This document shows positions 8,223 to 16,570 of a stretch of DNA of 64,000 nt, piece by piece. The position numbers and the translations under genes were made by a program. How positions within the stretch are numbered: the first letter of the stretch is position 1; each line of letters begins with the position of its first letter. The DNA comes from JBCBWG01 sp036804185 (GTDB taxonomy: Bacteria > Pseudomonadota > Alphaproteobacteria > Rhizobiales > Hyphomicrobiaceae): NCBI GenBank assembly GCA_050330095.1, contig JBHJOC010000013.1, forward strand, positions 24,304 through 88,303, read 5' to 3'. The notes below the pieces were generated by a model. The model searched no databases. It worked only from the letters and a program-made list of their open reading frames with translations, and was not told the origin of the DNA.

Positions 8223-8735
8223 ATGACCGAGCTTTTCGATGAACTCGTTGCGTTCACGCGGGAAAACGAAGCCTACGTTGGACCCGTTGTTTTCGCGATA
8301 GCATTCGCAGAGAGCCTTGTTCTCGTATCGCTTTTCGTCCCGTCGACGGTCCTGTTCCTTGCGATCGGCGCGGCGCACGGTGCGAGTGGTGGCGCGTTCG
8401 TCCCGGTTTGGATCGCAGGCACGCTCGGCGCATTCCTGGGAGACGTCGTGTCATTCATCGTGGGGCGCTACCTCCGCCAGGACGTGGCAAAGGTCTGGCC
8501 GTTCGCCTCCTACCCTCGGCTGCTTGCGCGCAGCAGGCTTGCGTTCGCGCGCTATGGTGCAGCGACCATCGTCACCGGAAAGTTTCTTGGGAATCTGAGG
8601 CCGTTTCTGCCCGTCGCAGCCGGTGCGCTGCGGATGCGATGGACCACGTTTCTCGTCGCCAGCCTGATTTCCTGCATCACATGGGCTGGCGTGTTTCTCG
8701 CCCCGGGCTATGGCTTGATGCTTGCGTTCCAGTGA
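8223..8735 (+). CDS. DedA-family membrane protein (second copy)
   Basis: A 170-aa integral membrane protein of the DedA/VTT superfamily, clearly related to the protein at 4588. Shared marks are AFAESLVLVSLFVPST in the first helical region, LGDVVSFIVGRYL in the middle and TGKFLGNLRPFLPVAAGALRM near the C-terminus, the glycine-arginine membrane loop of the family. Members influence phospholipid distribution across the inner membrane. It is monocistronic, preceded by about 1 kb of repeats, and converges on the cupin/RuBisCO-like operon. The two DedA genes flank the betaine-lipid genes, which may be functional or chance. Confidence 0.88.
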   Translation: MTELFDELVAFTRENEAYVGPVVFAIAFAESLVLVSLFVPSTVLFLAIGAAHGASGGAFVPVWIAGTLGAFLGDVVSFIVGRYLRQDVAKVWPFASYPRLLARSRLAFARYGAATIVTGKFLGNLRPFLPVAAGALRMRWTTFLVASLISCITWAGVFLAPGYGLMLAFQ

Positions 8736-8798
8736 GTTTGACCAACGAACGCGAAAGCGCGTGCCGCGCCGCAGGCGTGCGCCTTCATGCGTGTCCAC

Positions 8799-9272
8799 TC
8801 AAGGGCGGATGAACTCAGCGATCTCGGATACCGCTGACAGTGCGGCGAGGTCATCCTGGGAGGGCAACTGCGGGCGGTCGCGCTCGGCTGCGACGACGCA
8901 CAAAAAGCCCAGGTCGCTGTCGGGTGCGGCGCGAAACTGGTGCCAGCTCATTGGCGGGATGCGGATCAGGTCAAACGCTGCAACGGTTCTGATCGCGCGG
9001 TCGATGAGGGCCTGGCCGTGGCCGCGGGCGATCATCACCCAGTGAATATGCTGGTGCCTCTCCAAGGTCGACCAACCGCCCGGCGCGACGTTGAAATAGC
9101 GCCACTCGATCGGAAGCTCAGGCTCGGCTTCGAAAAGCACATTGCGGGTGACGTCGCGATAGGGGCCTTCGCCGTTCTTGTAAGCCCTGACGGGAACCCC
9201 ATCCCAGCTGAAGCGCGCCGCGTCGAAGCTCCTATGGGCCGCGCGATTGGTGAGGTGGTCTTGGTCAGACAT
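8799..9272 (-). CDS. cupin, probable methylthioxylulose-5-phosphate methylsulfurylase type
   Basis: A 157-aa single-domain cupin. Metal ligands are visible in ERHQHIHWVM (the HxH motif) and PPMSWHQFRA. The start at 9272 follows AAGAGG; a start at 9305 would add eleven residues. The gene lies immediately downstream of the RuBisCO-like gene on the same strand. In Rhodospirillum rubrum such a cupin next to the RuBisCO-like protein releases methanethiol from 1-methylthioxylulose 5-phosphate to give DXP, linking methylthioadenosine recycling to isoprenoids. The GPYRDVTRNVLF and CVVAAERDRPQLP segments match what I recall of that cupin, but no alignment was run, so the function is an inference. Confidence 0.62.
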   Translation of the reverse strand: MSDQDHLTNRAAHRSFDAARFSWDGVPVRAYKNGEGPYRDVTRNVLFEAEPELPIEWRYFNVAPGGWSTLERHQHIHWVMIARGHGQALIDRAIRTVAAFDLIRIPPMSWHQFRAAPDSDLGFLCVVAAERDRPQLPSQDDLAALSAVSEIAEFIRP

Positions 9273-9313
9273 CGACGCCTCTTGGCAAGTGAGCAGCCCC
9301 CGCAAGCCTTGCG

Positions 9314-10486
9314 CTACGCGCGTGCGGACGCAAGAGCGTGCCGCGGTGCAGTGGTGCAGGCTTCAACGGCCTCGCGGAACGCTGCGGCACTAACGAGCGG
9401 GTCTGGGCTGTGCCGCAGCAGAGCGCCACCGATCAACAGCACCGTGTCGTGCCCGAAGGCCGAGACCATCGCCGCGATGTGATCAAGCCCCATCCCACCC
9501 GCCGGTGACGGCAAAGCTGGCTTGATCCTGCCGAACGGTGCGCGCAGTGCGGTGCTGATGTCTCTGCAATCACCGGCAGAAACATCAAAGCGCCCGCCAA
9601 CGTTCGGAAAGATCGAGATGTCGGCGCCAAACAACCGGAATAGCGTCCCGAGCAGAACGCCCGGCGAGATGCCCTGACCAAGGCTGCCAAGCGCGGCACC
9701 AGCAAAGCTTGGATGCGCCATGATGCCAAGGCCGTGGCGGGCCGCGAGCCCACGCACGAGGTCGGGGCCCACAAGGAGCGGTGCCGTCATGACCAACTGG
9801 ATACCCTCGGCGCGCGCGCGCTCGAACTGCGCGTCGAGTTCTTCGAAGCGGCCAGCAATCATCGGCACATAGGCCGCCTTGTAGCCCGTGCGGGCATTGG
9901 CTCGCGTCACGGCCTCCTGCAGGCGTGGCACGCGTTCTGCGAACCGCGACAAGCGCTGGTCGATCAGGTTGTGGTCATCCTTGACGATGTCGATGCCACC
10001 GGCCGCGTAACCCTCCGCGAGGCACGCAAGGTCGCCGACCGGCAGCCCTATCGGCTTGATCGCCGTCGCCGTCAGGGGGCGATCGTGTGCGCCCAGGAGT
10101 GCACGCACGCCGTCGATCCCGAGGAGCGGTCCTGCAAATTCGGCTTCGAGGCGCGGCGAGAGCTCGAGGCCCACAAGCCGGATGCCGCTCTTGAGGGATA
10201 CATTGCCGAAAATCACGTTGAGGAGGCCCGCCGCACCCGGTGAAGGCAAGTCGTCGCGAAAGCTCAGCAAGACATCGAAACCACCCGGCACGGGGGTGAC
10301 GGTCTCGATTTCCGCGATGAGCCGCTGCGCGATGAGTTGCTTCGGGACGCAGTCCAGTGGCACTTCGACGGTCTGTTCAACGGCGATGTCGTGTGCGATC
10401 TCGCGGGCGGCCGTCTCGTCGCTTTCGGCGATCCTGTATGTGGCGCGAAAGCGTTGTTCTGCCGCGAAGTCCAACTCGGCTTTCAT
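9314..10486 (-). CDS. RuBisCO-like protein (form IV)
   Basis: A 390-aa protein with the RuBisCO large-chain fold: N-terminal domain to about residue 130, then the barrel. Active-site positions seen are Lys144 in TAIKPIGLPVG, KDDH at 169-172, His258 in IMAHPSFAG, and the phosphate-binding PSPAGGM (327-332) and LIGGAL (351-356). In carboxylating RuBisCO the KDDH position is KDDE, where the Glu binds magnesium. Its replacement by His marks this as a RuBisCO-like protein, not a CO2-fixing enzyme. No small subunit or phosphoribulokinase is nearby. With the adjacent cupin, an isomerase in methylthioribulose-phosphate metabolism is a good guess; decarboxylase-type form IV members are the alternative. 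The start has a good GGAGG. Confidence 0.85.
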   Translation of the reverse strand: MKAELDFAAEQRFRATYRIAESDETAAREIAHDIAVEQTVEVPLDCVPKQLIAQRLIAEIETVTPVPGGFDVLLSFRDDLPSPGAAGLLNVIFGNVSLKSGIRLVGLELSPRLEAEFAGPLLGIDGVRALLGAHDRPLTATAIKPIGLPVGDLACLAEGYAAGGIDIVKDDHNLIDQRLSRFAERVPRLQEAVTRANARTGYKAAYVPMIAGRFEELDAQFERARAEGIQLVMTAPLLVGPDLVRGLAARHGLGIMAHPSFAGAALGSLGQGISPGVLLGTLFRLFGADISIFPNVGGRFDVSAGDCRDISTALRAPFGRIKPALPSPAGGMGLDHIAAMVSAFGHDTVLLIGGALLRHSPDPLVSAAAFREAVEACTTAPRHALASARA

Positions 10487-10571
10487 TCAACCTCCGGCAA
10501 TGGTCGGGTTATCGGCCCGGCAGACTGGCGTTCGAACTGCAGCTGTCATGTGCCACGCGCGTGTGCACCGA

Positions 10572-10589
10572 GGAGCAGATGTCTGCTCC
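10572..10589. promoter_or_regulatory. 18-bp inverted repeat upstream of the RuBisCO-like operon
   Basis: GGAGCAGATGTCTGCTCC, 8-bp arms around TG, ending 86 bases before the RuBisCO-like start. Could be an operator or part of a leader RNA; no factor can be named. Confidence 0.35.
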
Positions 10590-10680
10590 GCAACGCAGGG
10601 TTCCCTCAATCCTACGGCGCGTCGCCCGATCTTGGCATGCGACCCCCTGGAGCAGGAGGTCTGTGCGCGGTCACCACCCA

Positions 10681-10696
10681 ACACTCTCGCGAGTGT
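10681..10696. promoter_or_regulatory. 16-bp inverted repeat
   Basis: ACACTC and GAGTGT arms around TCGC, about 195 bases upstream of the RuBisCO-like start. The symmetry suits a dimeric regulator; the function is unknown. Confidence 0.25.
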
Positions 10697-11070
10697 CGGA
10701 TACCCACCCCGCTTGCACACGGCTCGTCGCGTGATCTGCGCTCAGCCGACCGTCGACGTCCGCATCTGGCGCGATCCCCCGGCCGTTGTCGATCATCCGG
10801 CTCCCGCTTGCAACTGAGATCAATGTCCGATGGGATCCGGCCCATCACCATGGCACCTGATCAACAGCGCAGGCGCGTCGTGCATGCCGCAGGCTGCTGG
10901 TATTTGCAGATGCTTTGCGGTCGGTGCTGCGCAAGCGTCATGGCACTGTGCCAAGCTGCCCTTAGCTTAGCATCGTCGATGGCGCTGCGGGCATGCGATC
11001 ACCGCGCGCGTGATGTCGCGCGATGGTCGCAGATCAAAGCCGCAGATTTGCGCATAGAGGGAAGTGTGTC

Positions 11071-11517
11071 GTGAAGTGGTCTTTCCATGATGCGTCAAGC
11101 ATCGCAAAGGGGGCGGCGGCTGCGCTTGGTTTCGCCGCGTGCTGCTTGAGTTCTGGCGCTGGAGCGCAAGGTGCGCAGCCGAACTGCACCAACCCGCAAT
11201 TCCAGTCGGAAATGAATGCCTGTGCTGCGATCGAGTTCAAAAGGGTCGACGACCTGCTCAATCGGAAATATCGCGACGTGCGCACGGTTCTGCGCGACCT
11301 CGACGCGACTTTGCCGATCGAGCTGCGCGGCGCTGAGAAGCGCTTGATCGAAGGCCAGCGTGGCTGGGTCGCGTACCGCCAGGGGCATTGCGATGTGGTG
11401 GCATACGACGCGCGGGGCGGAACAATGGAGGCTCTTTTGGTCGCGACGTGTGCCGCGGAGCTGACGGAGGCCCGAATTCGCGAGTTCGACGCCATCATCC
11501 AGCGCAAAGCCCGATGA
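11071..11517 (+). CDS. LprI/DUF1311-type secreted protein
   Basis: A 148-aa secreted protein with a signal peptide (about residues 8-33, ending GAGAQG) and a DUF1311/LprI-like domain. That domain shows the family pattern of paired cysteines and a conserved E-R-G-W core: NCTNPQFQSEMNAC, then EKRLIEGQRGWVAYRQGHC and ATCAAELTEARI. LprI of mycobacteria inhibits lysozyme, but most proteobacterial members are uncharacterised. I start at the GTG at 11071, six bases after AGAGGGAAG; the frame is open from 11023 without a ribosome site there. It stands alone. Confidence 0.78.
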   Translation: MKWSFHDASSIAKGAAAALGFAACCLSSGAGAQGAQPNCTNPQFQSEMNACAAIEFKRVDDLLNRKYRDVRTVLRDLDATLPIELRGAEKRLIEGQRGWVAYRQGHCDVVAYDARGGTMEALLVATCAAELTEARIREFDAIIQRKAR

Positions 11518-11785
11518 CATCTCGGCGAAGTCCCTTCCGTTTGTGTCCGGCGCAGATCGGCCGCTAACTGCGACCGCGTGCACTGTCAATTGGGGCGTTG
11601 CGCTCGTTCGTGGGTTCGAGTTGAGTTGTGATGCAGTTGACTTTCTGCTCCGGCAAGCAGTCATGCTCGAAGCAGCCTGAAACAGAGCCAGCCATCGCAA
11701 GGCGGCGCATCGGCCCGACACGTCCGCAGACCGAACCTCTCGGTGTGCCGGAGCGCACGGATCGGGGCGTGGGAGGAACGACGTC

Positions 11786-12736
11786 ATGTTCAAGCCGACA
11801 ATGCGGGCCGCGACGCTGCTTGATCGCCAGAGCGACCGCAGGTCGGACGCGGCCTATCTCGACGCGCTTCTGGCCGCTCCAGAAGCACGCTTCATGATCC
11901 TCGCCGACTATAAGCCGGTCATCCGTGCCAACGATGCCCGCACCGAGGCAGCTGCGCGCTGGTTCTCCCGGGCGGAGATGACGAGCTTCGGCTTTCCGCT
12001 CGAAAACGCCCTGTTTCTTGGCTGCGATCGGGAGACCGGCGCGGGTCGCTTCGCCATAGCCTTGAGCGAGCACCGTGTTCGGAATGCTCCAGGCGCGCTC
12101 GAAGTTCTGCGGCCAATCGTCGACCTCAGAAGTCTCGCGATGCAGGGCATTGCGCCATCTGACGACCTCTCGCTGATGGGTCTTGCAAAGGCGTTGGCCC
12201 ACTGGCACGACGCAAATCGCTGCTGCGGCTATTGCGGCGGCTCGACCATGAGCCGGGACGGCGGCTGGAAACGCAAGTGCTGGGCCTGTGGTCAGGAGCA
12301 CTTCCCCCGCACCGATCCGGTCGTGATCATGCTGGTCGTCGATCGCGGGAACGACAGGGTTCTGCTCGGCCACGAAGCCCGTTTCATGGAAAAGATGTGG
12401 TCGACGCTTGCTGGTTTCATCGAGCCCGGCGAGGACATCGAGCATGCGGTGCGCCGCGAAACGTTCGAGGAAGTGGGCCTTCGTGTTGGCGAGGTCAGCT
12501 TCCACTCGGCCCAGCCTTGGCCGTTTCCGCACTCCTTGATGATCGGATGCCACGCCTTCGCAGAGACGACGGACATCAAGATCGACCCGAACGAAATCGA
12601 GGATGCCCGCTGGTTCTCACGCGCCGAGGTCGAGCAGATGGCGGCCGGGACGCACCCAGACGGGCTTTGGGTGCCAGGTCGCCAGGCGATCGCACGGGCG
12701 TTGATCCTGAGCTACGTTGAGCGCGAGATCAGCTGA
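11786..12736 (+). CDS. nudC: NAD(H) pyrophosphatase / RNA-decapping Nudix hydrolase NudC
   Basis: A 316-aa NudC homologue that hydrolyses NADH to NMNH and AMP and removes NAD caps from RNA. It has the family's N-terminal domain, then a zinc ribbon (CCGYCGG and CWACGQEHFPR), then the Nudix box running from GFIEPGEDIE through RRETFEEVGL. The NudC-specific motif WPFPHSLMIG follows, which distinguishes it from other Nudix enzymes. Length is slightly longer than the E. coli protein (257 aa), as is usual in alphaproteobacteria. Monocistronic, converging on the gene at 12804. Confidence 0.93.
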   Translation: MFKPTMRAATLLDRQSDRRSDAAYLDALLAAPEARFMILADYKPVIRANDARTEAAARWFSRAEMTSFGFPLENALFLGCDRETGAGRFAIALSEHRVRNAPGALEVLRPIVDLRSLAMQGIAPSDDLSLMGLAKALAHWHDANRCCGYCGGSTMSRDGGWKRKCWACGQEHFPRTDPVVIMLVVDRGNDRVLLGHEARFMEKMWSTLAGFIEPGEDIEHAVRRETFEEVGLRVGEVSFHSAQPWPFPHSLMIGCHAFAETTDIKIDPNEIEDARWFSRAEVEQMAAGTHPDGLWVPGRQAIARALILSYVEREIS

Positions 12737-12803
12737 TCCCTGAACGGTGAGCGTGTCCTGGTCATTCGGAAGTGCTCGAGTTGGGCCGGCCGCGCCAGTG
12801 GCC

Positions 12804-13331
12804 TCAACAGCGAGAGCGTGTGAACGCAGAGACACCTCTGCAAATGACGTCACCCCACTCCGCAACGATCTTTAAGGTCCCATCGGGTTCCGCTTCAGCT
12901 ATCACGAGTGTGGTGCTCCCGATCCCTGCGCTCGTCGCGTTCCGCCGCGGGGAGTGGGCAAGGAACCGGTACAGGAACGTCACGCGACAGGCGTCGCGGT
13001 CGTCGGTTTCGGTAAAATCCTGGATCTCGAGGAACTCGTACTGCCGGTCTGGCCAACGCGCTTCCCAGTCAACCATCGCCCTGTAGACCGCGCGTCGCGA
13101 AAGTTCGCCGCGATCATAGTAACGATAGACGCGCTCGCCATAGAGCGCGATCTTCTCGTCCGCCGTGAGTTCGAAAGCGCGGTCTTGCAGGAACGCCTCG
13201 ATGCGCACGAGGTCGCAGCCGGCATGAGCCGGACTGGCCAAGGTCGAAAGCGTCAGGACGAGAACGATTAAACCAATAAGGGTGCGCAGGGTCCTGTGCA
13301 CGGCAGCTGCCATCGGGATGTTCAACGGCAT
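12804..13331 (-). CDS. secreted protein of unknown function
   Basis: A 175-aa protein with a clear signal peptide (hydrophobic residues about 17-33, cleavage near AHA-G). The mature part is about 140 residues with four cysteines: GCDLVRIEAF, RDACRVTFLYRF, DVICRGV and the C-terminal SRC. The FLYRF and VIAEAEPDGTLKIVAEWG strands suggest a small alpha-beta fold, but I do not recognise a family. The ATG at 13331 follows GGAGG by six bases. It is transcribed away from the gene at 13512, with a roughly 180-base divergent promoter region between. Confidence 0.7.
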   Translation of the reverse strand: MPLNIPMAAAVHRTLRTLIGLIVLVLTLSTLASPAHAGCDLVRIEAFLQDRAFELTADEKIALYGERVYRYYDRGELSRRAVYRAMVDWEARWPDRQYEFLEIQDFTETDDRDACRVTFLYRFLAHSPRRNATSAGIGSTTLVIAEAEPDGTLKIVAEWGDVICRGVSAFTRSRC

Positions 13332-13511
13332 GTGTCACCTCCGGGCTGAACTTCGGTATTGCCTCTCGTAGTGCCTTACAGCGCGGGTGCTGCCTTTGCC
13401 ATCATCTGCCATAATCACGTCGCGCACGGACCCGAATCGGCTTGCGATTAGGATGTCGTTAGTCGAATCGCGACGAAGTGAACCCCGCAACCCCGGGGGA
13501 GGAGAGTTGGT

Positions 13512-14258
13512 ATGTCGTCAGGTCTGAATTCGATGTCGCGGGGTCGCCTCGCCCGGTTCACGGGGGATGTGGCAGCCCTCCGCGGGGCAAGGATCCTCCT
13601 CACGGGCGTCACAGGTGAAGCCCTCGAAGGCCCTGTTGGGACTCTCGTCGAAACGCTTGCCACGATCACGCCTGGCTTGCTGTTGCATACGACGCCTGAA
13701 CATGCCGATGGCGTGGTCGCGTTCGTGTCAGGTCTGACGGGCTGCGAGCACAAGGTTGCCGTCCTGTGCCATGATGCTGGCTCGAGTGATGATGGGATCC
13801 GTTTGGCCCAGATAGCCTCAGCTTTGAGCGGTTCGCTCGATCTTGCGGTGGTGTTGCTCGACGGTGCCGTCGATGCCTCGCGCGTCTTCGACCTCGATGA
13901 CCTCGAAGACGTGCTCGTCGAGCGCCTGGATGCCGGTATTGCCCAGACTGAGGTGCTCGCGAACAGGATGGGGCTCACGTGGTCCGACGGTGCGATCGTC
14001 AGCGTCCTGCTGACGGACCCGGAAACCGATGCGATCCTGACCAGCTTGCTCAAGTCAGCGCTGGCGGGTGTGACGCGGTGGCAGGCTGAAGCTTGGGCGG
14101 TCGAGGGCGTGCGCTTTAACGCCGTAGCGCTGGCTGGTGTCGGAGCGCAAGTGCTGCCCGGTGTCGGCGCACCGTGCGCTGATCTGACGACGGTGGTTGT
14201 AGACATTGCTGTCGGTCGCAGTGCTCCGCTCACCGGGCTCGTGTTCGAGGCGGCCTGA
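13512..14258 (+). CDS. degenerate short-chain dehydrogenase-like protein
   Basis: A 248-aa protein with a Rossmann-like layout. ARILLTGVTGEALEGP stands where an SDR has its TGxxxGxG loop, and a C-terminal VVVDIAVGRSAPLTG resembles the end of the fold. The glycine motif is broken, and there is no recognisable Tyr-x3-Lys at the catalytic position (AQTEVLANRM there), so dehydrogenase activity is doubtful. A strong ribosome site (GGGGGAGGAG) precedes the start. The next gene, a universal stress protein, is about 110 bases downstream on the same strand. It may be a cofactor-free or regulatory descendant of an SDR. Confidence 0.55.
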   Translation: MSSGLNSMSRGRLARFTGDVAALRGARILLTGVTGEALEGPVGTLVETLATITPGLLLHTTPEHADGVVAFVSGLTGCEHKVAVLCHDAGSSDDGIRLAQIASALSGSLDLAVVLLDGAVDASRVFDLDDLEDVLVERLDAGIAQTEVLANRMGLTWSDGAIVSVLLTDPETDAILTSLLKSALAGVTRWQAEAWAVEGVRFNAVALAGVGAQVLPGVGAPCADLTTVVVDIAVGRSAPLTGLVFEAA

Positions 14259-14369
14259 GCCATCGACTGTTGTGCAGGATGTCCTGGGCCACGCTCGATC
14301 TGCCGGCCCGGTTCGATCACTGACACCATCCAGCTTGCGGGGCGGCCAACTGCATGGCAGATTCCATCC

Positions 14370-14879
14370 ATGAGCCAGATCGCCGCACGCCGGGTCTTTG
14401 AAGAGGGTCACACGCGGAAGTTTCTCGTCATCGCGGACGAGACGCCGGAGGTCGACGCGGCCTTGTATTTTGCGGCCTGTCGGTGCCTCCACACGGGCGG
14501 CATGATCAAGCTTCTGTACGTGATCCAGCCGCAGGAGTTCCAGCATTGGATGGGCGTGCGCGACATTCAGGTTCAGGAAGAGACAACCAAAGCGAAGGCC
14601 CTTTTTCGGCTGTTCGGTCGCAAGCTGTCGAACGCTGGCCTCGCTGACGTCGCAGTCGATGAGGAGATCCGAGAAGGCTCTCTTGTGCCTGAGATCCTTG
14701 CCGCGATCGATGAGGACGAGGACGTCGCGGTCCTGGTGTTGGGGGCTGCCACAGGGACCAAGGGGCCGGGGCCGCTCGTCTCGTCCCTTGCAGCCGGCAG
14801 CGCGGCCGGAACGTTTCCGATACCGATTACAATCGTGCCAGGGCATCTGACGCTAAACGTGCTCAAGGGCATGGCGTGA
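14370..14879 (+). CDS. universal stress protein (UspA family)
   Basis: A 169-aa Usp-domain protein. It opens with the usual beta strand (KFLVIADETPEVDAALYFA), has the conserved Val/Leu-rich central strand and ends with the nucleotide-binding loop region VAVLVLGAATGTKGPGPLVSSLAAG and a PIPITIVPGH strand. The loop departs from the ATP-binding GxxGxxG(S/T) spacing, so ATP binding is uncertain. Usp next to a NifU-domain gene and tsaB-rimI is a conserved order in Hyphomicrobiales. Role is presumably in general stress survival. Confidence 0.8.
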   Translation: MSQIAARRVFEEGHTRKFLVIADETPEVDAALYFAACRCLHTGGMIKLLYVIQPQEFQHWMGVRDIQVQEETTKAKALFRLFGRKLSNAGLADVAVDEEIREGSLVPEILAAIDEDEDVAVLVLGAATGTKGPGPLVSSLAAGSAAGTFPIPITIVPGHLTLNVLKGMA

Positions 14880-15072
14880 TTTTGGGGTCAAGCGCGCGCC
14901 TGATCTAGCAATGAGCTTGGAAGCGTTCTAAGTTACCCCGAGGCGCTGTTCCGCCGAAGCAGTGTGGGGCAGGTCGGCACGGAAGTTGGGGCTGCAGGAC
15001 CGGCCACATGCGCATGGGCCGCGAGAGCCCGGTGCTGTTGCATGCTAACTGGCAGCAATCGAGGACACATCG

Positions 15073-15627
15073 ATGTTCATTCAGACCGAAGCGACGCCCA
15101 ATCCGTCGACATTGAAATTCATGCCGGGCCGGTCGGTTCTGCCTGTCGGCACGGTTGACTACAGGTCGCGTGCAGAAGCTGCCAATTCCCCGCTCGCAAG
15201 CAGGTTGTTCGACGTTGAAGGCGTCGAGGGCGTGTTCCTCGGGCCGGACTTCATCTCTGTGACGAAGGGATCGGCAGAGTGGCAGCATTTGAAACCAGCC
15301 CTGCTGGGCGCGATCATGGACCATTACCTTGCCGGTGGCGAGGCTGTCTCAGCCGGCGCTGAGGTCGATGATCACGACAACGGCTACGATCCCGAGCATG
15401 AGGACACGGTAGCGACCATTCGTGAGCTGCTCGATACGCGCGTTCGCCCCGCCGTCGCTCAGGATGGCGGTGACATCACCTTCAAAGGGTTCCGCGACGG
15501 CATCGTTTACCTGCACATGCGGGGCGCGTGCTCGGGTTGCCCGAGTTCGACGGCGACCCTGAAGTACGGGATCGAGAACCTTTTGAAGCACTTCTGCCCC
15601 GACGTGCGCGAGGTCCAGGCGATATAA
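15073..15627 (+). CDS. NifU-domain iron-sulfur cluster carrier (Nfu type)
   Basis: A 184-aa Nfu protein. The N-terminal Nfu_N domain begins MFIQTEATPNPSTLKF and ends around residue 90. The C-terminal NifU domain carries the cluster-binding CxxC in GACSGCPSST (about residues 157-160). These proteins hold a [4Fe-4S] cluster between two monomers and pass it to apoproteins such as lipoate synthase and aconitase. The arrangement is that of mitochondrial and alphaproteobacterial Nfu1, not nitrogen-fixation NifU. It precedes tsaB by about 80 bases in the conserved usp-nfu-tsaB-rimI order. Confidence 0.93.
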   Translation: MFIQTEATPNPSTLKFMPGRSVLPVGTVDYRSRAEAANSPLASRLFDVEGVEGVFLGPDFISVTKGSAEWQHLKPALLGAIMDHYLAGGEAVSAGAEVDDHDNGYDPEHEDTVATIRELLDTRVRPAVAQDGGDITFKGFRDGIVYLHMRGACSGCPSSTATLKYGIENLLKHFCPDVREVQAI

Positions 15628-15707
15628 GCGCCGATGGGCGAGGATATTCGGCCGGCTGGCGGCCGTGGCACGCGCTGTCGGCCTAACCGGCAGGCCGGGG
15701 TTTCACG

Positions 15708-16469
15708 ATGCTTTCGCTTGCTCTCGACACGTGCTTTGGACCCTTGCAACTGGCAGCGGGGCTCACCCAGAACGGCACGCGCGTGACTGCGGTCAGCGCG
15801 GTCTCGCGTGCCGAGGACCTGCCGCGCGCGCTCGACGCTGTCCTTGACCGGATCAGCTGCGACGTCAGCGCGATCGAACGGATTGTTTGCACGGTAGGCC
15901 CAGGTGGCTTCAGCAGCGTGCGGGCTGGCCTTGCCTTCGCGCAAGGGCTGGCAGGCGGATTGCGGCGGAGACCACAACTCGTTGCGATCTCAAGCCTTGC
16001 TGCGACGTGGCTTTCAGCGCAGGTTCGTCCTCGCCCGGCTGATGGCGTCCACGGCGCCGAGGCAACACCGCTGGGAGACATCGTGATTGCCGATGCACGC
16101 CGCGGACAGATTTTCCTCGAACGTTTCGACGGTCGTGTCGGAAGCTTGGATCGCGTGCAACTGCTCTCCGTCGCCCAGGCCGTGGAGATCCTCAGGGCGC
16201 ACGCGCAACGCTGCTTGACACCAGCGGATGCCGACGTGTCCGAGCTTCTTGCAAGCCATCAGGCTGAGTTTGGGGGGCCCGACCAGGCGTTTGCGGGGCC
16301 GCCGATCGTTATCGCCTCGTCGCCGATTGCCATGCTGACGCAGCCCGCCGTTCGCAACGTCGAGCCGGTTGAGCGGTTGCGCGCTCTTTATGTTCGGGCA
16401 CCCGATGCGAAGCCGTACACGCCGGTTTTTTCCGGCGCGGTTCCGTCTGAGCCCGTCGCCGACGTGTGA
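15708..16469 (+). CDS. tsaB: tRNA N6-threonylcarbamoyladenosine biosynthesis protein TsaB
   Basis: A 253-aa member of the TsaB/YeaZ branch of the ASKHA fold. It helps TsaD and TsaE make t6A37 in ANN-reading tRNAs. The N-terminal MLSLALDTCFGPLQLAA is the phosphate-1-like strand pair, and TVGPGGFSSVRAGLAFAQGLA is the GPGSFTGLR signature of the family. It is slightly longer than E. coli TsaB (231 aa). rimI follows after 101 bases on the same strand, a widespread pairing. Confidence 0.92.
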   Translation: MLSLALDTCFGPLQLAAGLTQNGTRVTAVSAVSRAEDLPRALDAVLDRISCDVSAIERIVCTVGPGGFSSVRAGLAFAQGLAGGLRRRPQLVAISSLAATWLSAQVRPRPADGVHGAEATPLGDIVIADARRGQIFLERFDGRVGSLDRVQLLSVAQAVEILRAHAQRCLTPADADVSELLASHQAEFGGPDQAFAGPPIVIASSPIAMLTQPAVRNVEPVERLRALYVRAPDAKPYTPVFSGAVPSEPVADV

Positions 16470-16570
16470 CGGACCTGCGGTTTCGTCGGCCAGGGCGCCG
16501 TTTGGATGGATGCCCCCACGCGACGGTCGTTTGACAGATCATCAGGGCCGCCAGAACCAACAGGCCGGAT

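Larger units (their letters stand above)
10487..11070. other. intergenic stretch without a recognisable gene
   Basis: About 580 bases between the divergent RuBisCO-like and LprI-like genes. I find no open frame with a convincing ribosome site and no riboswitch core. It contains two inverted repeats listed separately. Confidence 0.5.

Noticed and set aside
9314..10486. RuBisCO-like gene as a carbon-fixing RuBisCO
   Set aside because: KDDH replaces KDDE, and no small subunit or phosphoribulokinase is present; tkt and pgk elsewhere in the window are general metabolism.
10487..10720. SAM riboswitch before the RuBisCO-like operon
   Set aside because: Inverted repeats are present, but none of the conserved SAM-riboswitch cores is recognisable.
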